The notes beneath the pieces were generated by a model. It had not been told where the DNA came from, ran no database searches, and saw only the letters and a program-made list of their open reading frames with translations. A program made the position numbers and the translations under genes. A DNA stretch of 64,000 nt. Source: JBJXHN01 sp046233135 (GTDB lineage Bacteria > Pseudomonadota > Alphaproteobacteria > Rhodospirillales > Rhodospirillaceae). Below, in pieces: positions 52,640 through 61,312 of this stretch (position 1 is the stretch's first letter; every line of letters starts with the position of its first letter). The stretch spans positions 1 through 64,000 of the forward strand of contig JBJXHN010000001.1 in NCBI GenBank assembly GCA_046233135.1, read 5' to 3'.

Positions 52640-54204
52640 TGGCCAGCCTCCCCGCCGGCGGGACCGACCCGGATCGCCACGAAGGCACCGGCGGCATCCC
52701 GGCCGATGTCCAGCCGCACGGCTTGCCCGGCATCGGGCAGGGTGGCCATGTCGAAGCCCTCGGCCAGGCCGAAATCCATGGTCATGGGCGGCCAGCCCAG
52801 CACCGGGATTGCGGCGTGGGAGACGTTGATCACCCGCGCCGCCGCATCCACGGCGTTCACCGTCGCGTCGGTTTCGGCAAGGATCTCGGGCAGGGCGGCG
52901 GCCGGTTCGTCGGTCCTGTCACCGGACCCGTTTCCGGGCTCTTCCATGCGGGCCATGCCGGCGGACAGGCTGGCTTCGGAATCGATCAGGAACTGGCCGG
53001 ACAGAACGACCCGCTCTCCTTCTTCCAATCCGCCCAGGATCTCGGTCAGGCCGTTCCATTGGGCACCAATTTCCACCGGGCGCGGCCGGAAACGGCCGTT
53101 CCCCTGGTCGATGACCACCCGATCCTCGCCGCGGACGCGGATGACGGCTTCAGAGGGGACCCTGAGCACGTTTTCCCGGGTCGGCGTGTTCAGGATGATG
53201 TCGGCGAACATGTTCGGGCGCAGGGTGCGGTCCGGGTTGGCGAAGCGCAGGCGCACGCGTGCGGTGCGGGTCACCGGATCCAGTTCGGGATAGACATAGT
53301 CGACCCGCCCCCGCCAGACTTTGCCCGGCTGGTGGGCCAGGCGCGCTTCCGCTTCCATGCCCGGGGAAACCCGGTCGCTCTGGCTTTCGATAACCTCGGC
53401 GATCACCCACACCGACGACAGATCCGACAGGGTCATCAGGGTCTGATCGGGGCGGATGTACATGCCCTCGGCGACGCCCATCTGCACCAGCACGCCGTCG
53501 CGCGGGGCAAAAACCTTGATGCGTTCGGCCGGTTCCCGGGATTGGCGGATCTCCTCGATCTGCTGATCGGAAACGCCGAGTGCCTTCAGCTTCGCCCGGG
53601 CACCCCGGGTCATGGCCCCGGATCCCCGTTGCAGCTCTCGCACGTATTCCCACGACGCGGCGGCCAGGTCCTGGGAGAAGAAAGCGAACAGGATCTCGTC
53701 CGCCTGTACCTCGGCGCCCAGCGACCGGACCCGCAGGTCCTCGATCCAGCCTTCCGCGCGCACATGGATGTGAGAGGTGGTGTCGTCATCCAGCGCCACA
53801 TAGCCCACGGTGCGCAGGGTCGCGCCGAAATCCCCCCGGTCTGCCGCAGCGGACCTGACCCCGATATTGTTCATGGTGGCCGGTGACACCCGGACGGCGC
53901 CGGCATCGTCTCCGTCGTCCGAGGACGCTCCCGGTTCCTCGCCTTCATAGACGGGAATGAGGTCCATCCCCATGGGCGATTTCCCCGGCGCATCCCGCCG
54001 GTAGTTGGGGTCCATGGGGGCGACCCAATAGGCGATGGTCCGCTCGCCCCCGGACGCGGCGTCGGAGGCGTCCCCAGAGGGGGCCTCTGCGTCCGATGAT
54101 GCGAATGGGGCGGGAAGGGGGATGTTCAGCCGTTCGACAGCCACACCCCCCGCGACGCCGGCGGCCAGGGCCGCAGCGGCGAGCAACAGGGATTTTCCGG
54201 ACAC
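52636..54204 (-). CDS. cusB: CusB-type adaptor fused to a C-terminal CusF domain
   Basis: 522 aa from a GTG at 54204 with GGCAGGAC upstream. Signal/anchor (residues 5-25), an N-terminal metal-binding segment (YWVAPMDPNYRRDAPGKSPMGMDL), lipoyl, hairpin and barrel domains of CusB, then a CusF domain in the last 90 residues. There, NVSHAAIPVLGWPPMTMDF again has His, Trp, Met and Met at CusF spacing. Metal can thus be caught and passed by one polypeptide. Overlaps cusA by ATGA. Confidence 0.9.
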   Translation of the reverse strand: MSGKSLLLAAAALAAGVAGGVAVERLNIPLPAPFASSDAEAPSGDASDAASGGERTIAYWVAPMDPNYRRDAPGKSPMGMDLIPVYEGEEPGASSDDGDDAGAVRVSPATMNNIGVRSAAADRGDFGATLRTVGYVALDDDTTSHIHVRAEGWIEDLRVRSLGAEVQADEILFAFFSQDLAAASWEYVRELQRGSGAMTRGARAKLKALGVSDQQIEEIRQSREPAERIKVFAPRDGVLVQMGVAEGMYIRPDQTLMTLSDLSSVWVIAEVIESQSDRVSPGMEAEARLAHQPGKVWRGRVDYVYPELDPVTRTARVRLRFANPDRTLRPNMFADIILNTPTRENVLRVPSEAVIRVRGEDRVVIDQGNGRFRPRPVEIGAQWNGLTEILGGLEEGERVVLSGQFLIDSEASLSAGMARMEEPGNGSGDRTDEPAAALPEILAETDATVNAVDAAARVINVSHAAIPVLGWPPMTMDFGLAEGFDMATLPDAGQAVRLDIGRDAAGAFVAIRVGPAGGEAGQ

Positions 54205-54268
54205 GGTTGTCCTGCCTTTTCCTCATACCGATCAGATTGGCGCAGCCGGGGCTGCGCGGGCGGTGGGA

Positions 54269-54670
54269 TCAGGAAAGGGCTTTGGGCGGACGCAGGTCGG
54301 GAGGGGCGGAGATGGCGGTCAGATGGCGAACGGGGGCGACCCAGGGCAACCACGGGGCTGCGACAGGATTGCCGGCAAAGTTCATCAGCAAGCCGGCCAG
54401 GGCCGGGGGAGAGCAGCTGATGGACATGGTCGAACAGCCCCGGGGGTCTCCATCGTGATGGCGGCAGGGCGGGCGTTCACGATCGTCGGGAAGAATATGT
54501 GCCCCGGTGTCGCACGGCATGCTCCCGGCCACGCCGGCGGACATGTCGTGGTCACCGCCATCACCGCTGCTGTGCGCCATGTCCATCCCACGATCCACCG
54601 CGCTCGCCGGGTGCAAAGCACCGCCGATCATCACGCAGATCAGAAGGGAGAGGAGCAGACGCTTCAGCAT
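54269..54670 (-). CDS. Small exported His/Cys-containing protein heading the copper operon
   Basis: 133 aa from the ATG at 54670, opening with a clear signal peptide (MLKRLLLSLLICVMIGGALHPASA). The mature part has Met, His and Cys clusters (MDMAHSSGDGGDHDMS, PCRHHDGDPRGCSTM) and a second hydrophobic stretch. I do not recognise the family. Its place before cusBAF and the soft-metal ligands suggest a periplasmic copper-binding or -sensing role. Ribosome site weak. Confidence 0.65.
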   Translation of the reverse strand: MLKRLLLSLLICVMIGGALHPASAVDRGMDMAHSSGDGGDHDMSAGVAGSMPCDTGAHILPDDRERPPCRHHDGDPRGCSTMSISCSPPALAGLLMNFAGNPVAAPWLPWVAPVRHLTAISAPPDLRPPKALS

Positions 54671-54711
54671 GGTTCCGGTCCGGACTGGGGCAGGAGGACT
54701 CCCCACGTATT

Positions 54712-54740
54712 CGAATAGCCGGATTGGCCCGGACGGTCAA
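54712..54740 (-). promoter_or_regulatory. Predicted promoter of the copper operon
   Basis: Minus strand TTGACC (complement of 54735-54740), 17-bp spacer, TATTCG (complement of 54712-54717). The start would be about 35 bases before the first gene. No clear CueR or CusR box could be assigned. Confidence 0.45.
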
Positions 54741-54762
54741 TTCCCCTGTCAGCAGCCGGCTG

Positions 54763-55722
54763 TTACCGCCCGCTGGCCGCCGAGGTTATGGGACCGCCGC
54801 TGAAGCTCTTGAACGCTGCGAGCGAGCGATCCGGATGCATCGGCAGCAGATAGCGGCCCACTTCGCGGAAGGGAATGGGATTCAGCAGGTGGCGTTCCAG
54901 GCGCAGGCGCATGGTGTCCTGGCTCAACGGCTTCTTCAGCAGGTCGTGGATGCCGGCGTCCAAGGCGCGGTTGATGAAGCCCTGGGATACCTGGCCACCG
55001 CTGACCATGATGACAATGGCCCGGGGATGCGGGCTTTCGTGGGTATTGCGCAGGACGCGGGTGAATTCCGCGCCGTCCATGGGGTACATCTGATCTTCGA
55101 TGAAGACCACGTCCGCCGGCGCTTTCTTCAGTTCCTGCAGGGCTGTGGCACCGTCCCCGGCTTCGATCACCGTGCCGACACCGATATCGCGCAGCATGGA
55201 CTTGGCCGTGTTGCGGAAGTTGAATTCATCGTCGACGACCATGACCCGCAGGCGTTCCCACGGAACGGTGCCTACCAGCTTGTTGGACCGCTCGTCGAAG
55301 GGATTGAGGGCCGCGCCGCGCACATGGATGGCCAGGGCGATGTCATGAGCCTGCACGTGGGCGGCCTGCCAGCGGCGTATGACGTCCAGCATGACCTTGC
55401 CTTCTTCCAGCCCGGTTTCCGTGTCTTGCATGCCCCGGATCAGAGCCTTCAGCAGGGCGCGATGGTCGTCCTGGTGGTCACCCCGGTCGGGAAACTCGGC
55501 GGTCGCCATCAGCCGGTCTTCCCGCTGGAACATCTGCGGCAGGAAATCCGACAGGAACCGCGCCCCCGCCCGGGCGCCGTTCTCGTCGCCCTTGCTCACG
55601 GCTACGGACATCAGATTGGCCTGATGCATCACCACCCGATGATCCCGGTCGAGCACCGGAATCCCCGTGCGGTCCTGATCGGACCAGACAAATTCATCGA
55701 TGCGGGTTCCTGCTTCAGGCAT
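54763..55722 (-). CDS. Hemerythrin-domain/receiver protein
   Basis: 319 aa from the ATG at 55722; an ATG at 55764 is the alternative. Residues about 10-135 are bacteriohemerythrin-like with H28, E68, H83, H87, H122 and D127. The His of the usual HFxxEE is replaced by Met (MFQRED, M64). A response-regulator receiver domain (about 157-280) has the acid pair D164/D165, phospho-acceptor D210 (FIEDQMYPMDG) and a late Lys (LKKPLS). No output domain, so it acts by protein contact. It may link oxygen or redox state to a phosphorelay. No kinase gene is adjacent. Confidence 0.82.
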   Translation of the reverse strand: MPEAGTRIDEFVWSDQDRTGIPVLDRDHRVVMHQANLMSVAVSKGDENGARAGARFLSDFLPQMFQREDRLMATAEFPDRGDHQDDHRALLKALIRGMQDTETGLEEGKVMLDVIRRWQAAHVQAHDIALAIHVRGAALNPFDERSNKLVGTVPWERLRVMVVDDEFNFRNTAKSMLRDIGVGTVIEAGDGATALQELKKAPADVVFIEDQMYPMDGAEFTRVLRNTHESPHPRAIVIMVSGGQVSQGFINRALDAGIHDLLKKPLSQDTMRLRLERHLLNPIPFREVGRYLLPMHPDRSLAAFKSFSGGPITSAASGR

Positions 55723-55870
55723 GGTGCCGCTTCGTATCCTTTGAGGAGAAACAGAGGCGCCCATCCGGATCGCTCGGATCAATGGGACGGCTCTGTCTGA
55801 ATAGGGCAAAGCCTCTATCTGAATCAAGGGGGGTTCTGTAAGTAAGGACGTACGACTATTGGTCGCATGT

Positions 55871-55899
55871 ATATCATCAAAGGTATATGAGTAAGTCAA
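55871..55899 (-). promoter_or_regulatory. Predicted promoter for the hemerythrin-receiver gene
   Basis: Minus strand TTGACT (complement of 55894-55899), 17-bp spacer, TGATAT (complement of 55871-55876). The transcript would have a leader of about 140 nt. A perfect 10-bp hairpin lies just upstream at 55910-55942. Confidence 0.5.
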
Positions 55900-55909
55900 A
55901 TGCGCCTTA

Positions 55910-55942
55910 ACCCCAGGGGCTTGCTGCAAAATCCCCTGGGGT
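55910..55942. other. Perfect 10-bp hairpin between hemN and the hemerythrin-receiver gene
   Basis: ACCCCAGGGG (55910-55919) pairs with CCCCTGGGGT (55933-55942) around 13 bases. Each arm is itself nearly palindromic (CCCCAGGGG, CCCCTGGGG). There is no T run on either strand, so it may end hemN by a Rho-type mechanism or act as a protein-binding site. Confidence 0.45.
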
Positions 55943-55985
55943 GTCAAAGGTATGGTCTGTACGGAATTATACCCTCAGTCGAGGT

Positions 55986-57347
55986 CTATACAGCACGGGA
56001 ATGGCGCTGTTCATCCGGCTTCAGGTACTGGTCGAAGGCGGCACAGGCTGCCCGCACCAGGGGCCTACCCAAATCGGTTACACGCAGAGAGAGGCCTTCC
56101 CGAACTATAAGTCCATCCGACTCGAGTGACTCTAGTGAGCCGACTTCGGCGGCAAAGGCATCGTCGGGCAGGCCATGGGCGCGGGCGACGGCGGCGGTGT
56201 CGACGGCCAGGTCGCACATCAGCCTCTCGATCACGGCCCGGCGCACCCGGTCGTCGTCGCTGATGGCGATGCCCCGCCGGGTGGCCAGGGCGCCGGAGCG
56301 GACGGTGCGCTTGTAGGCGCCGATTTCCCCCTCGTTGCCCACATAGCCCTGGGGCAGGTAGCCGATGCCCGAGGCCCCCAGGCCGATCAGGGCCGGCGCG
56401 GTATCGGTGGTGTAGCCCTGGAAATTGCGGTGCAGAGTGCCGGCTTTCACGGCCAGCGCCATTTCGTCATCAGGGGCGGCGAAGTGGTCCAGGCCGATGG
56501 TGACGTAGCCATGGTGGCCGAAGCGTTCGGTGGCGGCGAAGTACTGCTCCCAGCGGGCGTCCGCCTGGGGCAGGGTGGCCTCGTCGATCAGCCGCTGGTG
56601 CTTTTTCATCCAGGGCACATGGGCATAGCCGAACAGGGACACCCGGCGCGGTTCCAGGGCGATGGCCCGGTCGATGGTGCGCACCACGGACTCCGTGGTC
56701 TGGTAAGGCAGGCCGTAGATCAGGTCCATGTTCAGGTCGGTGATGCCATGCTTGCGCAGCCAGCCGATCACCTCTTCCACCTGTTCAATGGGCTGTATGC
56801 GGTTGACGGCGGCCTGCACCTGGTGTTCGAAGTCCTGGACCCCCAGCGACGCCCGGGTGACCCCGGCGGCGGCCATGGTGCGGATGTAGTCTTCGGTGGC
56901 GGTGCGGGGATCCAGTTCCACGGCGATTTCGGCGCTGTCGGAGAGGCCATAGAGGCGGCGCAGGGTGTCCAGGGTGCGGGCGAAGTCGGCGGCGCTGAGG
57001 ATGGACGGCGTCCCGCCGCCGAAATGCACGTGGGTCACGTCCAGCGGGCCGGACAGGTGGCCGGCGACCAGTTCGGCTTCGGTCAGCAGGGCGTCCAGGT
57101 AATCGGCGATGGGGTCGTAGCGCTTGGTGATCTTGGTGTGGCAGCCGCAGAACCAGCACATTTCGGCGCAATAGGCGATGTGCAGATACAGCGAGGTACG
57201 GGTGCCCGGGTCCAGCGCGGCCAGCCAGCCGGCGTAGGTTTCCGCCGTCACCGCCGGCCCGAAGTGGGGCGCGGTGGGGTAGGAGGTGTAGCGCGGCAGC
57301 CGCAGATCGTATTTCGCGGCCAGGTCCTGGATGATCATGTGGTTCAT
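55986..57347 (-). CDS. hemN: Oxygen-independent coproporphyrinogen III oxidase
   Basis: 453 aa from the ATG at 57347 (57338 is possible). Radical-SAM enzyme with the CxxxCxxC cluster motif in CAEMCWFCGC, FGGGTPS, and the HemN-type C-terminal domain with GYTT. It decarboxylates coproporphyrinogen III to protoporphyrinogen IX without oxygen, for haem and bacteriochlorophyll precursors. No FNR box was found upstream. Complements hemA in this window. Confidence 0.95.
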   Translation of the reverse strand: MNHMIIQDLAAKYDLRLPRYTSYPTAPHFGPAVTAETYAGWLAALDPGTRTSLYLHIAYCAEMCWFCGCHTKITKRYDPIADYLDALLTEAELVAGHLSGPLDVTHVHFGGGTPSILSAADFARTLDTLRRLYGLSDSAEIAVELDPRTATEDYIRTMAAAGVTRASLGVQDFEHQVQAAVNRIQPIEQVEEVIGWLRKHGITDLNMDLIYGLPYQTTESVVRTIDRAIALEPRRVSLFGYAHVPWMKKHQRLIDEATLPQADARWEQYFAATERFGHHGYVTIGLDHFAAPDDEMALAVKAGTLHRNFQGYTTDTAPALIGLGASGIGYLPQGYVGNEGEIGAYKRTVRSGALATRRGIAISDDDRVRRAVIERLMCDLAVDTAAVARAHGLPDDAFAAEVGSLESLESDGLIVREGLSLRVTDLGRPLVRAACAAFDQYLKPDEQRHSRAV

Positions 57348-57617
57348 GACTGGCGTCGTCCCGGGCAAGGCGCGCCGCCACCCCCGATCCTCTGGCGAGG
57401 GGCTCCGCCGGCGGGCTCCGGGGGCGGGGAGGGGCGCGTGATAAACGAGGTCCGGCAAATATCCGTAGCGGGGCCTGGCAGTGGCCCCGTCCCCTCCGAA
57501 GGTGGGCTTCGGAAAAGCGGTCCGCAATTCCTGCTGCGCTCGGGCGCCAATGCGGAGATACTGCACCCCGCGTGATTACCCCCGAAACCCCACCGTTGTC
57601 CAGGAGAAGGCGTTCCC

Positions 57618-58406
57618 ATGCCCCGGTTCGCGGCCAATCTGTCCATGATGTTCACCGACCGCCCGCTGGAAGAGCGCTTCGCGGCCGCCCGGGCCTGCGG
57701 CTTCAGCGGCGTGGAGCTGCAATTCCCCTATGCCCTGGGGGCTGACAAGCTGGGCGATCTGGTGGCGATGAACGACCTGACCCTGGCCCTGTTCAACGCT
57801 CCGCCCGGCGACTGGGCGGCCGGCGAGCGGGGGCTGGCGGCCCTGCCGGGTCGGGAGCAGGAGTTCCGCGACAGCCTGGAAGTGGTGCTGCCCTACGTCG
57901 AACTGACCGATTGTCCGCGCGTCCACGTCATGGCCGGCGTGGTGCCGGAAGAAGAGTGGGAGGAGGCGCTGGAAACCTACGCCGCCAACCTGGAATACGC
58001 CGCCGAGTTCGGTGTGGAGAACGGCTTCAAGGTGCTGATCGAGCCGATCAACACCACCGACATGCCAGGCTATTTCCTGTCGCGCCCCGACGATGCTTTG
58101 GCGATCCTCGACGAGGTGGGCCACAAGAACCTGGGCCTGCTCTACGATCTCTACCATGCCCAGATCATGCAGGGCGGGCTGACCGATTTCCTGGAAGGCC
58201 ATATCGAGCGCATCGCCCATGTGCAGATCGCCCAGGTGCCCCTACGTCATGAACCCGACGGCCAGGGAGAGATCAACTGGACCTATCTGTTCGGCCTGCT
58301 GGATGCCCATGGCTATCCCGGCTGGATCGGTTGCGAATACAAGCCGCGCGGCCGCACGGAAGCGGGGCTGCGCTGGGCCAGGGATTTCGGGATCGCCGCT
58401 CCCTAA
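57618..58406 (+). CDS. hyi: Hydroxypyruvate isomerase family protein
   Basis: 262 aa; AGGAGAAGG precedes the ATG. Xylose-isomerase-like TIM barrel: MPRFAANLSMMFTD start, ARACGFSGVELQFPY, LIEPINTTDMPGY and HVQIAQVP, all typical of Hyi/OtnI. It interconverts hydroxypyruvate and tartronate semialdehyde in glyoxylate or C2 metabolism; OtnI-type 2-oxo-tetronate isomerase is the alternative. Convergent with the DUF454 gene, overlapping by 4 bases. Confidence 0.87.
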   Translation: MPRFAANLSMMFTDRPLEERFAAARACGFSGVELQFPYALGADKLGDLVAMNDLTLALFNAPPGDWAAGERGLAALPGREQEFRDSLEVVLPYVELTDCPRVHVMAGVVPEEEWEEALETYAANLEYAAEFGVENGFKVLIEPINTTDMPGYFLSRPDDALAILDEVGHKNLGLLYDLYHAQIMQGGLTDFLEGHIERIAHVQIAQVPLRHEPDGQGEINWTYLFGLLDAHGYPGWIGCEYKPRGRTEAGLRWARDFGIAAP

Positions 58407-59038
58407 CCCTCTCGCGGGATGAAGGGATGGGCCGGAGGGGCGGCCGGGGGCCTGGTGGGGCGGGAAACGATGAACGCCCCGACCAGCGTCAGAACAACCG
58501 CCTGGCCACCGGCGGCAAGGACATTGCCGGTGGTCCAGTAGGTGATGAACACCGATAGCGTCATGGCACCCAGCGAGAAGGTCTTGGCGCGGGGGCTGAT
58601 GACCCCGTGATCATGCCAGTTGCGGATGCTGGCACCGTATTTGGGATGGGTCCACAGCCAGTGGCGCAGGCGCGGGCTGCCGTGGCCATAGGCCCAGGTG
58701 GCAACCAGCAGGAACGGTGTGGTGGGCAGCAGCGGCAGGAAGGCGCCGATGACCCCCAGGGCGACGCACAGGTGCCCAAGCCCGAGAAACAGCCACCGCC
58801 GGCCGGTCCCCGCCGTCGGTGCCGTGCAGGCGGACTCCGTCGTGCCGTCAGAGGCCTGATCGGTGGCGGTCGGGTCGGGGGAAGAGGAACCGTCCAAGGG
58901 CGCAGTCTCCTCGTCGGCTGTGGACACCGGGAATACGGAAGCGGAACCGCCAAAAAAACGACCCGCTCCGTTCGACATGGGCGCGGCAGCGGGTCGGGGC
59001 AAGGCGGCGTGGCGTTCCTGTGAACCCAATGAAGGCAT
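58403..59038 (-). CDS. DUF454 (YbaN-like) inner-membrane protein
   Basis: 211 aa from the first ATG; an ATG at 58978 may be the true start because the first 80 residues are low-complexity and neither start has a clear ribosome site. The YbaN core is plain: GHLCVALGVIGAFLPLLPTTPFLLVATWAYGHGSPRLRHWL, then HPKYGASIRNWHDHGVISPRAK, with about four membrane segments. Function unknown in the family. The unusually long, Ser/Thr/Pro/Asp-rich N-terminus is not part of the core. Confidence 0.8.
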   Translation of the reverse strand: MPSLGSQERHAALPRPAAAPMSNGAGRFFGGSASVFPVSTADEETAPLDGSSSPDPTATDQASDGTTESACTAPTAGTGRRWLFLGLGHLCVALGVIGAFLPLLPTTPFLLVATWAYGHGSPRLRHWLWTHPKYGASIRNWHDHGVISPRAKTFSLGAMTLSVFITYWTTGNVLAAGGQAVVLTLVGAFIVSRPTRPPAAPPAHPFIPREG

Positions 59039-59048
59039 CCGCCGGCTT

Positions 59049-59567
59049 TTAAGCCAGCGTATCTATTTCTTCTTCCGACAGGTGACCCGGAACCAGGGTC
59101 AGGGGCACGCGCAGGCGGCCGGCGCTTTTGCCGGTCAGGGCGGTGACCAGGGGACCCGGATCGTCGTTGGCCGCCGCAGCCAAAACGAGGATGGAAATGC
59201 TGCGTTCCTCGTCGATCAGCTTGAACAGCTCTTCCCGGGTGTCACCTTCACGCACATACAGGATCGGCATCTGGCCGCAAATCTTGCGCACCACCGAGGC
59301 ATGGCGATTGAGTTTCTGTTCCGCTTCTTCCCGGGCTTCCTCCCGCATCAGGTTGCCAATGAACATCCAATGTTCGAATTCAACCGGTGCGATCGAGTAC
59401 ATCAGCGCAACGCGGCCTCCCGTGCTTTGGGCGCGGCGGGCGGCGAAGCGCATGGCGGCAGTCATTTCGGTCGTGTCGTCGACAACGACCAAAAAGGTGC
59501 GTTGATCACCCATAGACCGCCGGTCCGCAGCCGGTAGATCTTCCGGCCGCTCGGGGCGCATGAGCAT
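59049..59567 (-). CDS. Universal stress protein, single domain
   Basis: 172 aa; TGGAGGAG lies just before the ATG. One UspA-like domain (about residues 22-165): RTFLVVVDDTTEMTAAMRFAARRA, then SISILVLAAAAND. The usual GxxGxxxxxxxxxGS nucleotide loop is degenerate (LTGKSAGRLRVPLTLV), so ATP binding is doubtful. Third Usp gene in the window and unlike the two tandem forms. Confidence 0.82.
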   Translation of the reverse strand: MLMRPERPEDLPAADRRSMGDQRTFLVVVDDTTEMTAAMRFAARRAQSTGGRVALMYSIAPVEFEHWMFIGNLMREEAREEAEQKLNRHASVVRKICGQMPILYVREGDTREELFKLIDEERSISILVLAAAANDDPGPLVTALTGKSAGRLRVPLTLVPGHLSEEEIDTLA

Positions 59568-59722
59568 GGCGTCTCCTCCATTAGTCTCGGGCTTCTTTTT
59601 GTTCGTGCAGCCCGATTAACCTTTGGATCATGGAGAGGAATTGCCGATGAGGCAAGACTCAACGGCAAGTCCACGGTAACCCATTGTCATGCTATCTTAA
59701 TTTTGTCTTGGCAGACGGGGTG

Positions 59723-60055
59723 TCAGGCACCCTGCACCAGCGGGCCGCCGGCCTGGTGCCAGGCGACGAGTCCCCCCGCCATACGGTGGAGGGGAGATGT
59801 GTAGCCACTCAACCGCAGCATTTCACTGGCCATGCCGCAGCGCACACCCGAATGGCAGTGCAGCACCACCTTCTTGTCTTCGGGAGTCGGAACCTTGGCG
59901 GGGTCGAACGCGGACAGCGGGTTGTTCTGCGCACCGTCGATATGGGCGCCGGCCCATTCCTGCGGTTCGCGCACGTCGATGATGACGGCTTCGCCCTTTT
60001 CGAGCCACTCCATCACGGTCTGCGGATCTACCATGGAAACTTGCGGTGCGCTCAA
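59723..60055 (-). CDS. Rhodanese-like sulfurtransferase
   Basis: 110 aa from a TTG at 60055, chosen for the GGGGAG box 7 bases upstream; an ATG at 60034 has none. Single rhodanese domain with AVIIDVREPQEWAGAHIDGA and the active-site loop CHSGVR, Cys67. It moves sulfane sulfur to thiol acceptors. It is divergent from tusA, 171 bases away, so the two probably work in one sulfur-relay path. Confidence 0.87.
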   Translation of the reverse strand: MSAPQVSMVDPQTVMEWLEKGEAVIIDVREPQEWAGAHIDGAQNNPLSAFDPAKVPTPEDKKVVLHCHSGVRCGMASEMLRLSGYTSPLHRMAGGLVAWHQAGGPLVQGA

Positions 60056-60226
60056 GGTGGTGCTCCCCTTTTTGGGTCCGGGTCTGTCTGGATCGCCGCC
60101 CGGCGGAACAGGGATGGGGACCGACCGGTTCACCCCTTTGCCGAACGGCCCCAGTGATATAGGAAGGATGGAGCCGGGCCAATAGCTCGCATACCGTATA
60201 TAACGTTTTTCTAAAGGAGCCGCCCC

Positions 60227-60457
60227 GTGAGTGAAGTCACCGTGTTGGACGTCAAGGGTCTGGCGTGCCCGCTGCCGGTTCTGCGCGCCCGCAAGGTCCT
60301 GAAAACCTTGCCGGCCGGCAGTGTGCTGGAGGTCCTCTCCACCGACCGGGCGAGCCTGGACGACTTCAAGGCCTTCTGTACCCAGACCGGGGACGGGCTG
60401 GTCAGCCAGAAAACCGAGGGCGATCTTTACATCACCCGGATCCGCAAGGCGGGCTGA
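60227..60457 (+). CDS. tusA: TusA-family sulfur carrier
   Basis: 76 aa from a GTG at 60227 with AAAGGAGC upstream. The CPxP motif (Cys14, KGLACPLPVLRARKVL) and the short alpha/beta fold define the family. TusA carries persulfide sulfur for tRNA thiolation, molybdenum-cofactor and Fe-S work, or sulfur oxidation. The sqr and rhodanese genes elsewhere in the window make a link to sulfide oxidation plausible, but housekeeping use is as likely. Confidence 0.9.
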   Translation: MSEVTVLDVKGLACPLPVLRARKVLKTLPAGSVLEVLSTDRASLDDFKAFCTQTGDGLVSQKTEGDLYITRIRKAG

Positions 60458-60484
60458 GGGGGCTGGGGCGGAGGGGGGAAGCTT

Positions 60485-61312
60485 TCAGGCTGCCGCCGCC
60501 CCCTTTTCCTTTCGCCCGACCCGCCAGGCAGAGGCCCACAGGGCAACGGCCACCCACACCAGGACCACCGCCAGGGCGATCAGGTAGCCGCTATCGGTCA
60601 GGAAGGTGCCGGGATCGCTGTAGAAGGGCGCGCGCAGCAGGGTCATGCCGTGGGTGACCGGGTTCAGCCACATCAGTCCCTTCAGCACCACCGGCACCCC
60701 GTCGATGGGGAACAGGGCGCCCGACAGGAACCACATGGGCATCATCACCAGCATCATGATCGCGTGATAGCCCGAGGTGGACTGCATTCCCCAGGCGACG
60801 AAGAAGCTCAGCCCCGTATAGCCCAGCGAGACGAGGATCAGGGTGGCGATGACGAACAGATAGGCCACCGGGCCGGCGGCGGGAAAACCCAGGAACGGCG
60901 CGGCGAGCAGCAGGATCAGCGCCTGGAACAGGGCGACTGCGGCGGCCCCGCCGATCTTGCCCAGCACGATGGCCAGCCGTGACACCGGGGCCACCAGAAC
61001 CCCTTGCAGGAAGCCCTGGTCCCGGTCCTCGATCACCGTGATGGTGGAAAAAATACTGGCGAACAGCACCATCATCATCAGAACGCCGGGATAGAAATAT
61101 TCCATGTAGCTGACGCCTTCCAGCCCGCCGCCGGCGCGGAAGGAGGGGGACAGGCCCGTGCCCAGCACCAGCCAGAACAGCAGCGGCTGGCCGATGCTGC
61201 CGGCCAGTCGGGAGCGCTGGCGGATGAATCGGCTGAACTCGCGCCGGCCCAGGGCATAGGCGACGCCAAGGGTTCCTGTGCGGTCGGTCGGGGTGCTGCT
61301 GATGGCGCTCAT
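60485..61312 (-). CDS. ABC-2-type exporter permease
   Basis: 275 aa with six membrane segments and an ABC-2/NodJ-like pattern (VIEDRDQGFLQGVLVAPVSR, then LSGALFPIDGVP). Its ATG overlaps the stop of the ATPase gene by one base (TAATG), so they are coupled. The export substrate is not evident; DrrB-, NodJ- and YadH-like transporters share this form. Confidence 0.87.
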   Translation of the reverse strand: MSAISSTPTDRTGTLGVAYALGRREFSRFIRQRSRLAGSIGQPLLFWLVLGTGLSPSFRAGGGLEGVSYMEYFYPGVLMMMVLFASIFSTITVIEDRDQGFLQGVLVAPVSRLAIVLGKIGGAAAVALFQALILLLAAPFLGFPAAGPVAYLFVIATLILVSLGYTGLSFFVAWGMQSTSGYHAIMMLVMMPMWFLSGALFPIDGVPVVLKGLMWLNPVTHGMTLLRAPFYSDPGTFLTDSGYLIALAVVLVWVAVALWASAWRVGRKEKGAAAA

